Source: Nitratireductor thuwali (GTDB lineage: Bacteria; Pseudomonadota; Alphaproteobacteria; Rhizobiales; Rhizobiaceae). Taken from it: DNA of 64,000 bases. Position numbers and translations under genes: made by a program. This document shows positions 51,877-62,345 of the stretch, piece after piece; positions within the stretch are counted from its first letter, which is position 1, and the number at the start of each line of letters is the position of its first letter. The DNA is taken from positions 1,240,001 to 1,304,000 of the forward strand of contig NZ_CP030941.1 in assembly GCF_036621415.1 (NCBI RefSeq). The letters run 5' to 3'. The notes under the pieces are model-generated. The model made no database searches, was not told the origin of the DNA, and saw only the letters and a list, made by a program, of their open reading frames with translations.

Positions 51877-52317
51877 TCACTCGTTCACGCAGGAAGGCAG
51901 GGACTTGCGGATGCGCGAGTTTTCCAGCGTTTCCTGCAGAAAAACCGAGTTGAGGTCGGGATCGTCCGACGGGTTGTCGAAGGCCACGTAGCTGACCTCG
52001 ACGCCCGCCTGAAAGGCGGTGAGCGACAGCGTGAAATAGATTGTCGCCCCCTGCGGTCGCAACTCCAGGTCGAGCGCAATGCGCGGACTGTCCGTCCACG
52101 TCACATGCGCCTCGCAGCCATGCCCGAGCCGCAGCGTGCCCGGCATGAAGAAGAGTTCTGCCGCCGATTCCACGATATCGGCGATGCTCGCCATGCTCTC
52201 CAGCCGGATGAAGGCGATATAATCGGCCAGTTCGACCAGCCGCAGCTCATTGGCCACGTCCTGAACGGCATTCGCGACGATGATTTCGCGGGTGGCGGAA
52301 AAAGGCTGCCGGTTCAT
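51877..52317 (-). CDS. Hypothetical protein of the flagellar cluster (146 aa)
   Basis: 146-residue soluble protein: a helical N-terminal half (REIIVANAVQDVANELRLVELADYIAFIRLE) and a beta-rich second half (AHVTWTDSPRIALDLELRPQGATIYFTLSL). It lies directly downstream of flhB on the same strand, one base after its stop. A gene of this size occupies this place between visR and flhB in other Rhizobiales flagellar clusters, but I know no function. Probably co-transcribed with the motA-flhB operon. Confidence 0.75.
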   Translation of the reverse strand: MNRQPFSATREIIVANAVQDVANELRLVELADYIAFIRLESMASIADIVESAAELFFMPGTLRLGHGCEAHVTWTDSPRIALDLELRPQGATIYFTLSLTAFQAGVEVSYVAFDNPSDDPDLNSVFLQETLENSRIRKSLPSCVNE

Positions 52318-52318
52318 C

Positions 52319-53422
52319 TCATGTCGCCTCAAGCATGGAGTTGGTGTTCGGTCGCGGCTTCTGCCCAGCCTGATAGACACGCCGCACCAACTCCGCGACC
52401 GCCTTGTAGAACTGTGACGGTATGATGCTATCGACCGAAACTTGTTTGTACATGGAACGGGCCAGCGCCGGCTCCTCGAAAACGGGTATGCCGTTGGCTT
52501 GTGCGATCTCCCGGATGCGCAGGGCGATAAGGTCCTGCCCCTTGGCCACCACCACCGGCGCTGCATCCTTGTCGCGGTTATAGCGCATGGCGATGGCGAA
52601 ATGCGTGGGATTGGCGATAACAAGCGTCGCCTGGGGCACCGCCGACATCATGCGGTGGCGCGCCCGGTCGCGGGCGACGGAACGCATCCGCGCCTTCACA
52701 AGCGGATCTCCGTCTGTCTGCTTCTGCTCGTCTTTCACTTCCTGGCGGGTCATGCGCAGGTCCTGCCGCCAATTGAAGCGCGACCAAAGGATGTCGGCGA
52801 CGGCGATCACCACCATGACCAGCGTGATCGCGGTCACTATCTGAATGAAGATGTCGCGGATGGTATCGGTGAACGCAAAGGGGTGGGTGACCATGCCGGC
52901 GAGCATCCGCGTCTGGGCCTCCTGCAAGGTGAAGATGACGAAGGCGCCGGCGATCAGCATCTTCCCTAGCGACTTGGCGAACTCTACCATGCCCTTCGCC
53001 CCGAACAGGCGCGTCCAGCCCTCCTTGAGCGATATGCGCGACATCTTCGGCTGCACCCGGTCGAGTACGAAGCGCGGCACGTTCTGCAGCACGGATGCGG
53101 ATATTCCGGCGGCGATCAGAAGCACCATCAGCGTTCCCACGACCTTGGAAATCTCCAGGAACACGATGCGATAAAGCGCGATCGCATCGCTCTGCGTCTC
53201 CAGCGACCATCCGTCGGCGCGCTCCAGGAAAATGGCGAGAAAGCCGGCGAGCCGCACGGCGCTGTCCTGCGCGAAGAAAATCGCGAACACCAGGATCGCG
53301 AGAAACGAAGCCAGCGCCGGCGCCTCCTTGGAAAAGGGCAACTGGCCCTTGTCCACCGAATCGCGGATCTTCTTCTCGGTCGCCTCTTCGGTTTTGCTTT
53401 CCTTGTCCGGCTTCTCGGTCAT
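52319..53422 (-). CDS. flhB: Flagellar export protein FlhB
   Basis: 367 residues. Four N-terminal membrane helices (FLAILVFAIFFAQ, MVLLIAAGISASV, MLIAGAFVIFTL, TAITLVMVVIAVADIL) and a C-terminal cytoplasmic domain with the self-cleavage site N271-P-T-H274 in IANPTHFAIAMRY. FlhB is the substrate-specificity switch of the flagellar type III export gate. Part of the minus-strand operon motA-fliM-fliN-fliG-flhB. Confidence 0.95.
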   Translation of the reverse strand: MTEKPDKESKTEEATEKKIRDSVDKGQLPFSKEAPALASFLAILVFAIFFAQDSAVRLAGFLAIFLERADGWSLETQSDAIALYRIVFLEISKVVGTLMVLLIAAGISASVLQNVPRFVLDRVQPKMSRISLKEGWTRLFGAKGMVEFAKSLGKMLIAGAFVIFTLQEAQTRMLAGMVTHPFAFTDTIRDIFIQIVTAITLVMVVIAVADILWSRFNWRQDLRMTRQEVKDEQKQTDGDPLVKARMRSVARDRARHRMMSAVPQATLVIANPTHFAIAMRYNRDKDAAPVVVAKGQDLIALRIREIAQANGIPVFEEPALARSMYKQVSVDSIIPSQFYKAVAELVRRVYQAGQKPRPNTNSMLEAT

Positions 53423-53457
53423 TCAGATCCCCACAGGTCGGCCGGCGGAACCAGCGC

Positions 53458-54462
53458 TCAGGCCGCTTCCTGGGAAGGCTGAAGCTCGATTTTACCGGCC
53501 TGGGCGAGTTGGACCGCGGTGGATGCGATGCGGCGGCGGGCGCGGGCGACATCGTCCGCCGAGACATTGTCGTCACCGCCTGCAAGCTCGGACTCGATCA
53601 TGCGCCGTGACCGCGCGCCGAGCGCGGACAGGACCGCCTCGGCAAGTTCCTTCGGCGCGCCGCGCAGGGCCAGCGTCACCTGGTCGGTCGGCAGACCGTC
53701 GAACAGCGCCACCCGCGCCCTTTGCGAAAGGTTGACGAGTTCCTCGAAGGTGAACAGCCGGGAGCGGATCGCGTCGACGTCGTCCGAGCCGGTGGCGCGC
53801 AACTCCTCCATCACCTCGTCCACCTGCGCCTTGTCGAGCTCGTTGAGCACGCTGGCCACGCGGGCGTGCCCGGCAGAAGCATCCTTGCCGTTGGCTTCCG
53901 CCCGCAGGATTTCCGCGACCCGCCTTTCGATCACCTGCTTGGCGGCAATCGGCAATTGTCCCATCGTCGCCATGCGGCGCACCACGGCCCCACGCTGTGC
54001 CTTGTCGAGCAGCACCAAGACGCGCGAGGCGGCCTGCGGCGCAAGGCTGGTCATGATGACCGCCACCGTCTGGTCGTGCTCGGCCCGCAGGATATGCGAA
54101 AGCCGCTCCGCGTCGATCTTCTCGAGCTCGGTCCACACTTCCTCCAGGCTGGGCGGCGGCGGCTCGCTGCGGCCAAGCAGGATGTTGACCTCTTCGGGCG
54201 AAAGCGATTCGGCAAGGATGGTGTCCATGCTGTCGGCCGAATCCAGCAAGCCGGCACCCACCGTGAACTCGTTTTCGAACTCGCGCACGACCTTTTCAAG
54301 CTCCGCCTGCGGAATGGTCCGCAGCAGCCGCGCGGCCTCAATCAGCGCTCTGAGTTCTTCCTGCTTGAAGAACTTAAGGAGCCTTCCCGCCGAAGGCTTT
54401 CCCATGGCGACCAGGATAGCCGCCGCTTTCTGCGCCTGGGTCAGCTTCAATGGCTGGTTCAT
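53458..54462 (-). CDS. fliG: Flagellar motor switch protein FliG
   Basis: 334 residues, all-helical. N-terminal part LTQAQKAAAILVAMGKPSAGRLLKFF binds the MS ring; middle EHDQTVAVIMTSLAPQAASRVL is the armadillo repeat that stacks and binds FliM; C-terminal FEELVNLSQRARVALFDGLPTDQVTLALRGAPKELAEAVLSAL holds the charged torque helix facing MotA. It ends 35 bases before flhB. Confidence 0.93.
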   Translation of the reverse strand: MNQPLKLTQAQKAAAILVAMGKPSAGRLLKFFKQEELRALIEAARLLRTIPQAELEKVVREFENEFTVGAGLLDSADSMDTILAESLSPEEVNILLGRSEPPPPSLEEVWTELEKIDAERLSHILRAEHDQTVAVIMTSLAPQAASRVLVLLDKAQRGAVVRRMATMGQLPIAAKQVIERRVAEILRAEANGKDASAGHARVASVLNELDKAQVDEVMEELRATGSDDVDAIRSRLFTFEELVNLSQRARVALFDGLPTDQVTLALRGAPKELAEAVLSALGARSRRMIESELAGGDDNVSADDVARARRRIASTAVQLAQAGKIELQPSQEAA

Positions 54463-54500
54463 GAGCGTTGTTCTCCCGACAAGCCGCTACGCAACGGGAC

Positions 54501-54860
54501 TCAGCCCGCGATCTCGGTCAGCTTCACGCCGAACCTGCCGGGATCGTTTTCCAGAAGCGTAATTTCGCCGCGCGCGATGCGTCGCCCGTTGACGACGACA
54601 TCGACGGGCTCGCCGATGCGCCGGTCCAGCGATACGGTCGACCCCTTCTGCAACGCCATCAGTTCGGAGACCGGCATCTCGGCGCTGCCGAGCACGATCT
54701 GCACGTCGACGGGTATGCCCATGATCATGTCGGCGTTGGGCGAGCCACCATGAGCACCGGCGCCCTGCGCGCCGTCATGGAGGACGCCCCGTAGCTCCTC
54801 GATCGCCTTGTTGAGCTGCTCGTCATTGCCCTGTTCGCTCGCCGGATCGGTCTTGGTCAT
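54501..54860 (-). CDS. fliN: Flagellar motor switch protein FliN
   Basis: 119 residues. An acidic N-terminal extension (1-45) is followed by the SpoA domain: [54 protein letters not shown]. It forms the lower C-ring with FliM. Co-directional between fliM and fliG. Confidence 0.93.
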   Translation of the reverse strand: MTKTDPASEQGNDEQLNKAIEELRGVLHDGAQGAGAHGGSPNADMIMGIPVDVQIVLGSAEMPVSELMALQKGSTVSLDRRIGEPVDVVVNGRRIARGEITLLENDPGRFGVKLTEIAG

Positions 54861-54890
54861 TCTCTTTCACTCCTGTCGGGAGAGCAGGCC

Positions 54891-55835
54891 TCAGCCGGCC
54901 ATCAGCCCGTCTATGACTTCCTGTCTCGCATCGAAGGGTTGCCGTACCCGCACGGTGTAGTGCTTGCCCAGCTTGCCGAACTCGCAGACGAACACCGCGC
55001 GGCCGCGCACCGAGAGCTTCGTTTCCGTTTGCGCCGTATCGCTGAGCTCCAGGATTTGGCCGACCTGAAGGCCCGCCAGCGTGCGCAGCGACATGCGCGC
55101 CAGTGGAATGGTCGCTTCGATTTCGACATTCGAGCGCTTCACTTCCTCACTGAAGCGATGGTGCCACTCGACCGCCCTTGCCTGCTCCATTGCCGGATCG
55201 GGCTTTGCAACGGCGCGCGTTTCCAGGATCACCCTCTGCGGCAACCAGGCCGTCAGCTCTCCCATCTCGTCGCCGACGCCCAGGGTGAAGGTGACGCGAA
55301 CCCCCGGTCCGTCGCGTACGACGAAACGCTTGAAATCGGTCGGGCCGGAAAGCGGCTGCGGAATGGGCAGTCGCAGGCCGAGCGCACGTGCTCCCGCACC
55401 GTTGATGGCCTGCGCGAATGCCTCGAACACCATGGTGGCGACATCGAGCTCGATCCGCGAGGGGGCGCGCGCCAGCGGCGGCGGAGGAATGTCGGGATCG
55501 CCGCCGAAGAACGCACCGACCAGCAACGATAGCGCCCGCGCGTCGAGACGCATGGTCAGGGCGTCGCGCGATCGGTCTCCCGGCACGACGACGATCGCAT
55601 CGAAGGCATCGCGGTCCGGCTTCACCTCGGCAAGGCGCACAATGTCGATGTCGCCGACATCGAGCATGACGGGGGAGGCAAACTTCTCGCGGAACATGTC
55701 CGCCAGGGCGGGAAGAGCGCGCATGGAGGTCGCCCTGGCTGCCTCCGCGACATGCCGCGGATCGCCGGTCGCCCCCACCAGGCGCTCCACGATCAGCTTG
55801 CGCATCAGCTCAGGATTGTCAGCGCCCGGCGTCAT
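54891..55835 (-). CDS. fliM: Flagellar motor switch protein FliM
   Basis: 314 residues. The middle domain (about 30-220) is of the CheC/FliM type, and the C-terminal SpoA domain shows VEIEATIPLARMSLRTLAGLQVGQILELSD. The N-terminal CheY-binding peptide of enteric FliM is not obvious, as often in Rhizobiales. ATG 55835 lies 7 bases after the motA stop; the longer reading overlaps motA and is rejected. Confidence 0.9.
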   Translation of the reverse strand: MTPGADNPELMRKLIVERLVGATGDPRHVAEAARATSMRALPALADMFREKFASPVMLDVGDIDIVRLAEVKPDRDAFDAIVVVPGDRSRDALTMRLDARALSLLVGAFFGGDPDIPPPPLARAPSRIELDVATMVFEAFAQAINGAGARALGLRLPIPQPLSGPTDFKRFVVRDGPGVRVTFTLGVGDEMGELTAWLPQRVILETRAVAKPDPAMEQARAVEWHHRFSEEVKRSNVEIEATIPLARMSLRTLAGLQVGQILELSDTAQTETKLSVRGRAVFVCEFGKLGKHYTVRVRQPFDARQEVIDGLMAG

Positions 55836-55842
55836 CTTCGCT

Positions 55843-56730
55843 TCAAGCCGCCTTCTTTTCGATGCCGCCGGCAGCGGCACCGGGGGTCATGGTGCTCTGC
55901 TCCACCGCATCGATCGACGGCCGGTCATAGGCGGAGATCGTCTTGCGGCCGAATTCGAGCGCGACCTGCGGCAGCGACCCATTCATATAGGCCAGTAGCG
56001 TCTGCTTCACGATGACGTAGAGCCGGTTGTTCTTCTCGCGAACGATCTTGATCTTGGTGGCGATCGGTCCGACGACCGCATAGGACATGAAGATGCCGAC
56101 GAAGGTTCCCACAAGCGCCGCCCCCACCAGCGCGCCCAGGATTTCCGGCGACTGATCGAGCGCGCCCATGGCCTTGATGACGCCGAGGACGGCGGCCACG
56201 ATGCCAAGCGCGGGCAGGCCGTCGGCCATGCCCTGCAGCGCGTGGTACGGCTTGAGCTTGTCGCGGCGGATGGTCTGGATTTCCTCGTCCATCAGCGCCT
56301 CGATCTCGAAGGGACGCGCATTGCCGATGATGATGATGCGGCAGTAATCGCAGATGAAATGGGTCAGGTCCCTGTTGGCGAGCACCGTTGGAAAGGCCTG
56401 GAAAATCGCCGATTCATCCGGATTGTCGATATGCGCCTCGACCTCGCTGCGGGACTTGGCCCGCAATTCGCGCATGAGCGCATGCAGCACGCCCAGCGTT
56501 TCCAGATATTCCGTCTGCTTGGGCACTTTCTGCCTGAAGGCTTCGAGGCTGGCCGTGCCGGTGTCCTTGACCACGCCCATCGGGTTGGCGACCAGAAAGG
56601 TGCCGATCGCCGCGCCGCAGATGATGACGAACTCCCACGGCTGTATCAGCACGTCAACGTGACCGCCCATGGCCATGAAGCCGCCTATGACGCAGCCAAA
56701 TGTGACGATCAGACCAATCAGAATGCTCAC
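55843..56730 (-). CDS. motA: Flagellar stator protein MotA
   Basis: 295 residues with four membrane helices ([78 protein letters not shown]). The loop between helices 2 and 3 (about 60-170) is cytoplasmic and carries the charged residues that meet FliG. MotA forms the proton channel with MotB, which is not in the window. GTG start at 56730 with AGGG upstream. First gene of the minus-strand operon; a large antisense frame continues past it but is not coding. Confidence 0.92.
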   Translation of the reverse strand: MSILIGLIVTFGCVIGGFMAMGGHVDVLIQPWEFVIICGAAIGTFLVANPMGVVKDTGTASLEAFRQKVPKQTEYLETLGVLHALMRELRAKSRSEVEAHIDNPDESAIFQAFPTVLANRDLTHFICDYCRIIIIGNARPFEIEALMDEEIQTIRRDKLKPYHALQGMADGLPALGIVAAVLGVIKAMGALDQSPEILGALVGAALVGTFVGIFMSYAVVGPIATKIKIVREKNNRLYVIVKQTLLAYMNGSLPQVALEFGRKTISAYDRPSIDAVEQSTMTPGAAAGGIEKKAA

Positions 56731-56883
56731 GAAGTGCCCTCGGTTGAGTTCAGCCGTCCCATGCCTAGCCGCCGTGGCTTGCGTGAGGCTTGAACGCCGG
56801 AGACGGGGCTGAAACGGAAGGGAAAGCCTCGCGCAAGGCACGGCCGCTAGCTTCCGAACGGTCCATCTTGCGGGAGCCGTGGC

Positions 56884-57660
56884 GTGATCAACACATTTAC
56901 CAGCTACCAGCTGATCTCCAGAGACATCACGAGCTCGCTCAATCGCGTCGAGAGCCAGCCGCTTGTGAACCGCGAGACCGACTATTATCGCGAGAACATC
57001 GGCAATGTGAAAACGATCGAGGACTTCGTCGGCGACGAACGCCTCTTCCGCTATGCGATGAAGGCGCATGGGCTGGAGGATATGGCCTACGCCAAGGCCT
57101 TCATGGTCAAGGCGCTGGAAGGCGGGATCGATGACGAGAAAAGCTTCGCCAACAGCCTGTCCGACAAGCGCTACCGCGACTTCGTGAAGACCTTCAATTT
57201 CGCCCGCGACGGCGAGGCGACGACCACCTTCTACAGCCCCACGACCGGCACGATCGACAAATATCTCCGCCAGACGCTGGAAGAAGACGCCGGCAAGCAG
57301 AACGAAGGCGTGCGGCTGGCCCTTTATTTCCAGCGCAAGGCCGGCGGCATCAAGAATTTCTACGAGGTGCTCGCCGATCCGGCCCTGGCCCAGGTGGTGC
57401 GCACCGCGTTGGGTTTTCCGCAAGCCCTTGCCCAAGCCGATATCGACAAGCAGGTGGACATGTTCAAGGACCGCATCGACATCGCGGACTTCAAGGATCC
57501 GGAGAAGGTCGAGGAATTCCTGAAGCGCTTCACCACCATGTGGGAGATCGAAAATCCCAGCTACACGCCGAACAGCTCGATTGCCGCGCTTTTTGCGCAA
57601 CCGGCGGAGTTCGGCATCTCCACCGATATGCTGCTGACCATCGCCCAGATGAGGAAATAG
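56884..57660 (+). CDS. DUF1217 family flagellar-cluster protein
   Basis: 258 residues, mostly helical, soluble. [45 protein letters not shown] opening, then [31 protein letters not shown] and [16 protein letters not shown], all DUF1217 hallmarks. Such genes stand before flgF in Rhizobiales and other alphaproteobacteria; a role in flagellar assembly is likely but not defined. GTG start at 56884 with GGGAG at 8 bases. Divergent from motA across a 153-base gap. Confidence 0.82.
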   Translation: MINTFTSYQLISRDITSSLNRVESQPLVNRETDYYRENIGNVKTIEDFVGDERLFRYAMKAHGLEDMAYAKAFMVKALEGGIDDEKSFANSLSDKRYRDFVKTFNFARDGEATTTFYSPTTGTIDKYLRQTLEEDAGKQNEGVRLALYFQRKAGGIKNFYEVLADPALAQVVRTALGFPQALAQADIDKQVDMFKDRIDIADFKDPEKVEEFLKRFTTMWEIENPSYTPNSSIAALFAQPAEFGISTDMLLTIAQMRK

Positions 57661-58380
57661 ATGCAGACCGGACTTTATGTCTCGCTTTCCGCGCAGATGG
57701 CGCTGGAGCGCCGGATGACGACGCTCGCCGACAATGTGGCCAATAGCGGGACGGCCGGCTTCCGCGCCGGCGGCGTCACTTTCGACGATGTGTTGACGGG
57801 CCTGACGAACGAGGCGGTGAGCTTCGTCTCGACAGGTGAGGATTCCTACGACACCGCGGCCGGCGCGCTGCAGGAGACGGGCAATCCCTTCGACTTCGCC
57901 GTCCAGGGAGATGCCTGGTTCGCCATAGAGACGCCCGCGGGCCCGGTCGTCACCCGCGACGGGCGCTTTACGCTGCGCGACACGGGCGAACTCGTGACGC
58001 TCGAAGGCCACCCTGTGCTCGACGCCGGCGGTGCGCCGCTGCTGCTCGATCCGTTTGCGGGGCCGCCCGAGGCCGGCGCCGATGGCACCTTGCGGCAGAA
58101 CGGGCAGCTTGCCGGCGCCATCGGGCTGTTCTCCTTCCATCCGGGGCCGAACTCGGTCCGCTACGGCAATTCCGGCTTCATTCCCGGCAACCAGCCGCAG
58201 CCGGTCGTGGACCAGCCTGACGTGGGCATCGCCCAGGGCTTCGTCGAGCAGTCCAACGTCAACCCGGTTCACGAGATGATGCGCCTGATCCAGGTCCAGC
58301 GGGCGTTCGAGCAGGTGACGACGCTGATGCGCGACAGCGACACCGCGCTCAAGGACGCCATCAAGACCATGGGTTCGTGA
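57661..58380 (+). CDS. flgF: Flagellar basal-body rod protein FlgF
   Basis: 239 residues. N-terminal rod motif [24 protein letters not shown]; central D1-like domain with [31 protein letters not shown]-terminal [24 protein letters not shown], the motif that packs against the N-terminal helix. It builds the proximal rod with FlgB, FlgC and FlgG. Its ATG follows the DUF1217 stop directly. Confidence 0.93.
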   Translation: MQTGLYVSLSAQMALERRMTTLADNVANSGTAGFRAGGVTFDDVLTGLTNEAVSFVSTGEDSYDTAAGALQETGNPFDFAVQGDAWFAIETPAGPVVTRDGRFTLRDTGELVTLEGHPVLDAGGAPLLLDPFAGPPEAGADGTLRQNGQLAGAIGLFSFHPGPNSVRYGNSGFIPGNQPQPVVDQPDVGIAQGFVEQSNVNPVHEMMRLIQVQRAFEQVTTLMRDSDTALKDAIKTMGS

Positions 58381-58390
58381 GGTGGCAGCC

Positions 58391-59758
58391 ATGTCCGGGG
58401 AGCTCCGGGGCACCCAGGCGCTGGAGGCCCTTGAAGGTCTCTACCTGCGCTTCAGCGACCCGCGGCTGGCCATCAAGCATGGCGGGCGCATTTCCGAGGT
58501 GACGCCGGTGCACTACCGCGTGCGCGGGCTTTCCGCCGCTGCCTGCCTCGGCGACATCGTCTCCTATCAGCACCAGGGCCGGAGCCACCGCGGCGAAGTC
58601 GTCCGCATCAATGGCGAGGACATTCTGGTCGCGCCCTTCGGGCAGAACGAGCAGGCCAATCTTGGCCAGCCGGCCTTCTCCAGCGGACCGCTGACGATCG
58701 TCCCGCACGAAAGCTGGCGCGGGCGCGTCATCAACGCCCTGGCCGAACCGATCGACGGCGGGCCGGCGCTGGTGCGCCCGGCCGACAACGCGCTCCCGAC
58801 ATCGCGGACGCCGGCCGCGCTGAAGCGCCAGCGCGTCGTGAAGCCCTTCAGCACGGGGGTGCGCGCCATCGACATCTTCACGCCCCTGTGCCACGGCCAG
58901 CGCATCGGCATCTTCGCCGGTTCGGGCGTCGGCAAATCGACGCTGCTCGCCATGCTTGCCCGTGCCGATGCTTTCGACACGGTCGTGGTCGCCATGGTCG
59001 GCGAGCGCGGCCGCGAGGTGCGCGAGTTCCTGGAAGACACGCTGGGAGACAGAGGCCTTGAAAAGGCCATCGCAATCGTCGCCACCAGCGATGAAAGCGC
59101 CATGATGCGCCGGCGCGCGGCCGATACGGCCATGCGTGTGGCCGAAGCGTTTCGCGATCTGGGGCAGCGTGTGCTGCTCATCGTCGATTCCATCACCCGA
59201 TATGCCCATGCCGCGCGCGAAGTGGCCATCAGCGCGGGCGAGCCGCCGGTCGCACGCGGCTATCCGGCTTCCGTCTTCACCGACCTGCCGCGCCTTCTGG
59301 AGCGCGCGGGGCCCGGCGAAGCGGGCGCCGGCACGATCACTGCCGTCATCTCCGTGCTCGTCGACGGCGACGACCACAACGACCCGGTGGCCGACAACGT
59401 GCGCGGCATCCTCGACGGCCACGTCGTTCTCGACCGCGCGATCGCCGAGCAGGGGCGGTATCCGCCCATCAACCCGCTCGCCTCGATCTCGCGGCTCGCC
59501 CAGCATGCCTGGGGCGAGGACAAGCGCCGCCTGGTTCAGCACTTGAAGGCGATGATCGCCCGTTTCGAGGAAACGAGGGACATTCGTCTTCTGGGCGGGT
59601 TCCAGGCCGGCGTCGATGCCGAGCTGGACGCGGCCGTCCGCCAGGTCCCCGTCATCTACGATGTGCTGCGCCAGTCGCCCCAGGATCCGCCGGTGCTTGA
59701 TCCTTTCGCCGAACTGGCCACGAGGCTGAAAGCCAGGGAGACGCCGCGTGAAGGATAA
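58391..59758 (+). CDS. fliI: Flagellum-specific ATPase FliI
   Basis: 455 residues. Walker A GSGVGKST (177-184), the ATPase motifs [14 protein letters not shown] and [25 protein letters not shown], the latter a signature of type III export ATPases. It energises unfolding and delivery of export substrates. The ATG at 58391, with GAGGTGG upstream, is chosen over the GTG at 58382. The next gene starts before its stop. Confidence 0.95.
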   Translation: MSGELRGTQALEALEGLYLRFSDPRLAIKHGGRISEVTPVHYRVRGLSAAACLGDIVSYQHQGRSHRGEVVRINGEDILVAPFGQNEQANLGQPAFSSGPLTIVPHESWRGRVINALAEPIDGGPALVRPADNALPTSRTPAALKRQRVVKPFSTGVRAIDIFTPLCHGQRIGIFAGSGVGKSTLLAMLARADAFDTVVVAMVGERGREVREFLEDTLGDRGLEKAIAIVATSDESAMMRRRAADTAMRVAEAFRDLGQRVLLIVDSITRYAHAAREVAISAGEPPVARGYPASVFTDLPRLLERAGPGEAGAGTITAVISVLVDGDDHNDPVADNVRGILDGHVVLDRAIAEQGRYPPINPLASISRLAQHAWGEDKRRLVQHLKAMIARFEETRDIRLLGGFQAGVDAELDAAVRQVPVIYDVLRQSPQDPPVLDPFAELATRLKARETPREG

Positions 59759-60371
59759 GCTCGCCGACCTCGTGCTGCCTGACATGACGCCCGTCGAGGC
59801 GCTGGACATGGACGACGAGCCGAAGGCGCCGAACAGCCGCGTCCGCCGCAACTGGCGGCTGCAAGGCCGCTGGCGCACGAATATGAGCCATCGGACGAGC
59901 GGCGACTGGCTGCTTGCCATGTGCGGGATCGGCCTTGCCGTCGTCTGCGCGGTGTTTCCCTGGTATATCTTTTTCAACCAGGAGCAGTTCGGCATCAGGC
60001 CGTTGAAATTTGCCGGCCGCGAGGCAAGTGCGGGAAGCGCCGCCACGCTTCAGCCCCAGCTCACAGGCGCCAGGATTCCGCTCGGCATGGCGCCTGAGCA
60101 GCTTGACTTCATTCCCACCGGCACGATCGGCGCGACCTCCTTCGAGGAAGGCGGTCCCGTTACCCAGCCGTTCCCCGGCGACGTCGTGGCGTTTCAGCTC
60201 ATCCACGCCGCTGCCGGGCGCGCCATGATCGAGGACCAGGACGGCTTCTGGATCGTCGAGCGGGGTTCGCCCCTCCCCGACGGCAGCCGCGTCGCCTCCA
60301 TCGAAAAGCGCAATGAAGGCTGGGTGCTGACGACCACCCGAAACGCCGAGATCGCCCTCGGCCAACCTTGA
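59748..60371 (+). CDS. Hypothetical single-span protein between fliI and flgB
   Basis: 207 residues: a charged cytoplasmic N-terminus, one membrane helix (about 53-75, WLLAMCGIGLAVVCAVFPWYIFF) and a beta-rich periplasmic domain (about 100-207, GDVVAFQLIHAAAGRAMIED, FWIVERGSPLPDGSRVASIE). GTG start 11 bases inside the end of fliI with an AGGGAG site. A gene in this position recurs in Rhizobiales flagellar clusters; FliJ would be expected after fliI in other bacteria, but this protein is not FliJ-like. Function unknown. Confidence 0.75.
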   Translation: MKDKLADLVLPDMTPVEALDMDDEPKAPNSRVRRNWRLQGRWRTNMSHRTSGDWLLAMCGIGLAVVCAVFPWYIFFNQEQFGIRPLKFAGREASAGSAATLQPQLTGARIPLGMAPEQLDFIPTGTIGATSFEEGGPVTQPFPGDVVAFQLIHAAAGRAMIEDQDGFWIVERGSPLPDGSRVASIEKRNEGWVLTTTRNAEIALGQP

Positions 60372-60438
60372 GGGACGACGCAAGGCCCACGCAAGACTGG
60401 CCGCCTAGATTCCGTGGCGAACAATCGTGGGAGTCGCC

Positions 60439-60816
60439 ATGCAACCGGTTAACCTGTTCGATCTGGCCACGCAGCAGGCTCGGTGGCTTTCGGTCCGCCA
60501 GGCCGCCGTGGCCGGCAATGTCGCCAACGTCAACACGCCCGGCTACCGCGCGGTCGATGTCGAGCCTTTCGAAAGCGTGCTGAACAACACGCGCGTGGCC
60601 ATGCAGGCCACCGATGCCTCTCACAACCAGCACGGTGCGACGCCGGCGTCCTTCGGTCTCAACGAAGCCGACGATCCCAAGCTTCTTCCCTCGAAGAACA
60701 GCGTCGTGATGGAGGACGAACTGGTGAAAGCCGGCGAAATACGCCGCGCATTCGAACTCAACACCGCCATCGTCAAATCCTTCCACCGCATGATGATGAT
60801 GACCACGAGGAGCTGA
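60439..60816 (+). CDS. flgB: Flagellar basal-body rod protein FlgB
   Basis: 125 residues, usual for FlgB. N-terminal rod motif [30 protein letters not shown] and C-terminal [25 protein letters not shown]. Proximal rod subunit joined to FliE. ATG 60439 with GGGAG upstream; a GTG at 60427 is the alternative. Confidence 0.93.
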   Translation: MQPVNLFDLATQQARWLSVRQAAVAGNVANVNTPGYRAVDVEPFESVLNNTRVAMQATDASHNQHGATPASFGLNEADDPKLLPSKNSVVMEDELVKAGEIRRAFELNTAIVKSFHRMMMMTTRS

Positions 60817-60820
60817 CCTG

Positions 60821-61237
60821 ATGGATGCTCTCTCCACCGCGCTGAAAGTGGCCGGCAGCGGCCTGACCGCCCAGTCGGAGCGGATGCGGATCGTTTCCGA
60901 AAACCTCGCCAACGCCCAGTCGACAAGCGACATACCGGGCGGCGATCCCTATCGCCGCAAGACGATCAGCTTCTCGGCCGAGCTCGACAAGGCCAGCGGC
61001 GGCAGCATGGTGGAGGTCTCCGCCATCTCCCGCGATCCCGGCGATTTCACGATCGACTATGATCCCGGCCACGAAGCCGCCGACGAGGCCGGCTACGTCA
61101 AGCGGCCCAATGTGAACATGCTGGTCGAAATGTCCGACATGCGCGAGGCGAACCGCGGCTACGAGGCCAATCTCCAGGTTATCAAGCAGGCGCGTGAACT
61201 CATTTCCATGACCATAGACCTCCTGCGGAGCAGCTGA
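60821..61237 (+). CDS. flgC: Flagellar basal-body rod protein FlgC
   Basis: 138 residues. [23 protein letters not shown] is the N-terminal rod motif, [30 protein letters not shown] the C-terminal one (VKRPNVN is diagnostic of FlgC). Its TGA overlaps the fliE ATG in TGATG. Confidence 0.95.
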   Translation: MDALSTALKVAGSGLTAQSERMRIVSENLANAQSTSDIPGGDPYRRKTISFSAELDKASGGSMVEVSAISRDPGDFTIDYDPGHEAADEAGYVKRPNVNMLVEMSDMREANRGYEANLQVIKQARELISMTIDLLRSS

Positions 61238-61545
61238 TGATTTCCGGTATAGGTGAACTTACGAGGCTTTCGGGACCGCAATCGATCCTGCCTGGGCAGG
61301 AGACACAGGGCGCGGCGGCTCCGTCCGGCGACGCCTTTGCGGCGATGCTGAGCGAACTGGCGACGAGCACCGTCAGCCGTCTCGAATCGGCCGAACAGCT
61401 TTCGGTCAAGGCGCTGCAGGGCGAGGCCGACACGCGTCAGGTCGTCGACGCAGTGATGAGCGCCGAGCAATCCCTGCAGGCGGCCATCGCCATCCGCGAC
61501 AAGATCGTGACCGCCTATCTCGAAGTCAGCCGCATGGCGATCTGA
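61237..61545 (+). CDS. fliE: Flagellar hook-basal body protein FliE
   Basis: 102 residues, typical length. The C-terminal [38 protein letters not shown] is the FliE signature (D-x-x-V-V-x-A-V-x-x-A-E). It joins the MS ring to the rod. Translationally coupled to flgC. Confidence 0.93.
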   Translation: MISGIGELTRLSGPQSILPGQETQGAAAPSGDAFAAMLSELATSTVSRLESAEQLSVKALQGEADTRQVVDAVMSAEQSLQAAIAIRDKIVTAYLEVSRMAI

Positions 61546-61556
61546 GGAAGAAGAAT

Positions 61557-62345
61557 ATGAAGGCCCTATCCATCGCAGCCACCGGCATGAGCGCGCAGCA
61601 GCTCAATCTCGAGGTGATTGCCAACAACATCGCCAATATCAACACCACCGGGTTCAAGCGTGCGCGGGCCGAGTTTTCCGACCTGCTCTATCAGGTCGAG
61701 CGGCTGCAGGGCGTGCCGGAACGGGCAAACGCCAATATCGTGCCGGAGGGGGCCAATATCGGTCTCGGCGTCAAGACCTCGGCCGTGCGCAACGTCCACA
61801 TCCAGGGCTCTCTCACCAACACCGGCAACAAGTTCGACATGGCGCTGGTCGGCAGGGGCTGGTTCGAAATCGAAGGCGCGGACGGGGAAATGCTCTACAG
61901 CCGCGCCGGCGCCTTCAACACCAATGCCACCGGCCAGCTCGTCACCGCCGACGGCTTCCCGGTCAATCCCGCCATCGTCGTCCCCGAGGGCACTGTGGAA
62001 GTCATCGTCAACAAGACCGGACAGGTCTTCGCCCGCATCGACGGACAGGAAGATCTGCAGGATCTGGGCCAGCTCACGCTTGCCAATTTCGCCAATGAAG
62101 CCGGCCTTGCACCCATAGGCAACAATCTGTTCCGCGAAACCGCCGCGTCCGGTCCCGCCAATGTCGGCGTGCCGGGCGATCCCGGCTTCGCAACCGTCGA
62201 GCAGGGCTACCTGGAAGATTCAAACGTCGATCCGGTGAAGGAGATCACCGAGCTGATTTCGGCGCAGCGCGCCTATGAAATGAACTCCAAGGTCATCAAG
62301 GCGGCGGACGAGATGGCCGCCACCGTCACCCAGGCGATGCGATAG
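61557..62345 (+). CDS. flgG: Flagellar distal rod protein FlgG
   Basis: 262 residues. [33 protein letters not shown], the full rod/hook N-terminal motif, and [30 protein letters not shown] at the C-terminus. Internal [15 protein letters not shown] matches FlgG. Forms the distal rod. Followed directly by flgA. Confidence 0.95.
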   Translation: MKALSIAATGMSAQQLNLEVIANNIANINTTGFKRARAEFSDLLYQVERLQGVPERANANIVPEGANIGLGVKTSAVRNVHIQGSLTNTGNKFDMALVGRGWFEIEGADGEMLYSRAGAFNTNATGQLVTADGFPVNPAIVVPEGTVEVIVNKTGQVFARIDGQEDLQDLGQLTLANFANEAGLAPIGNNLFRETAASGPANVGVPGDPGFATVEQGYLEDSNVDPVKEITELISAQRAYEMNSKVIKAADEMAATVTQAMR

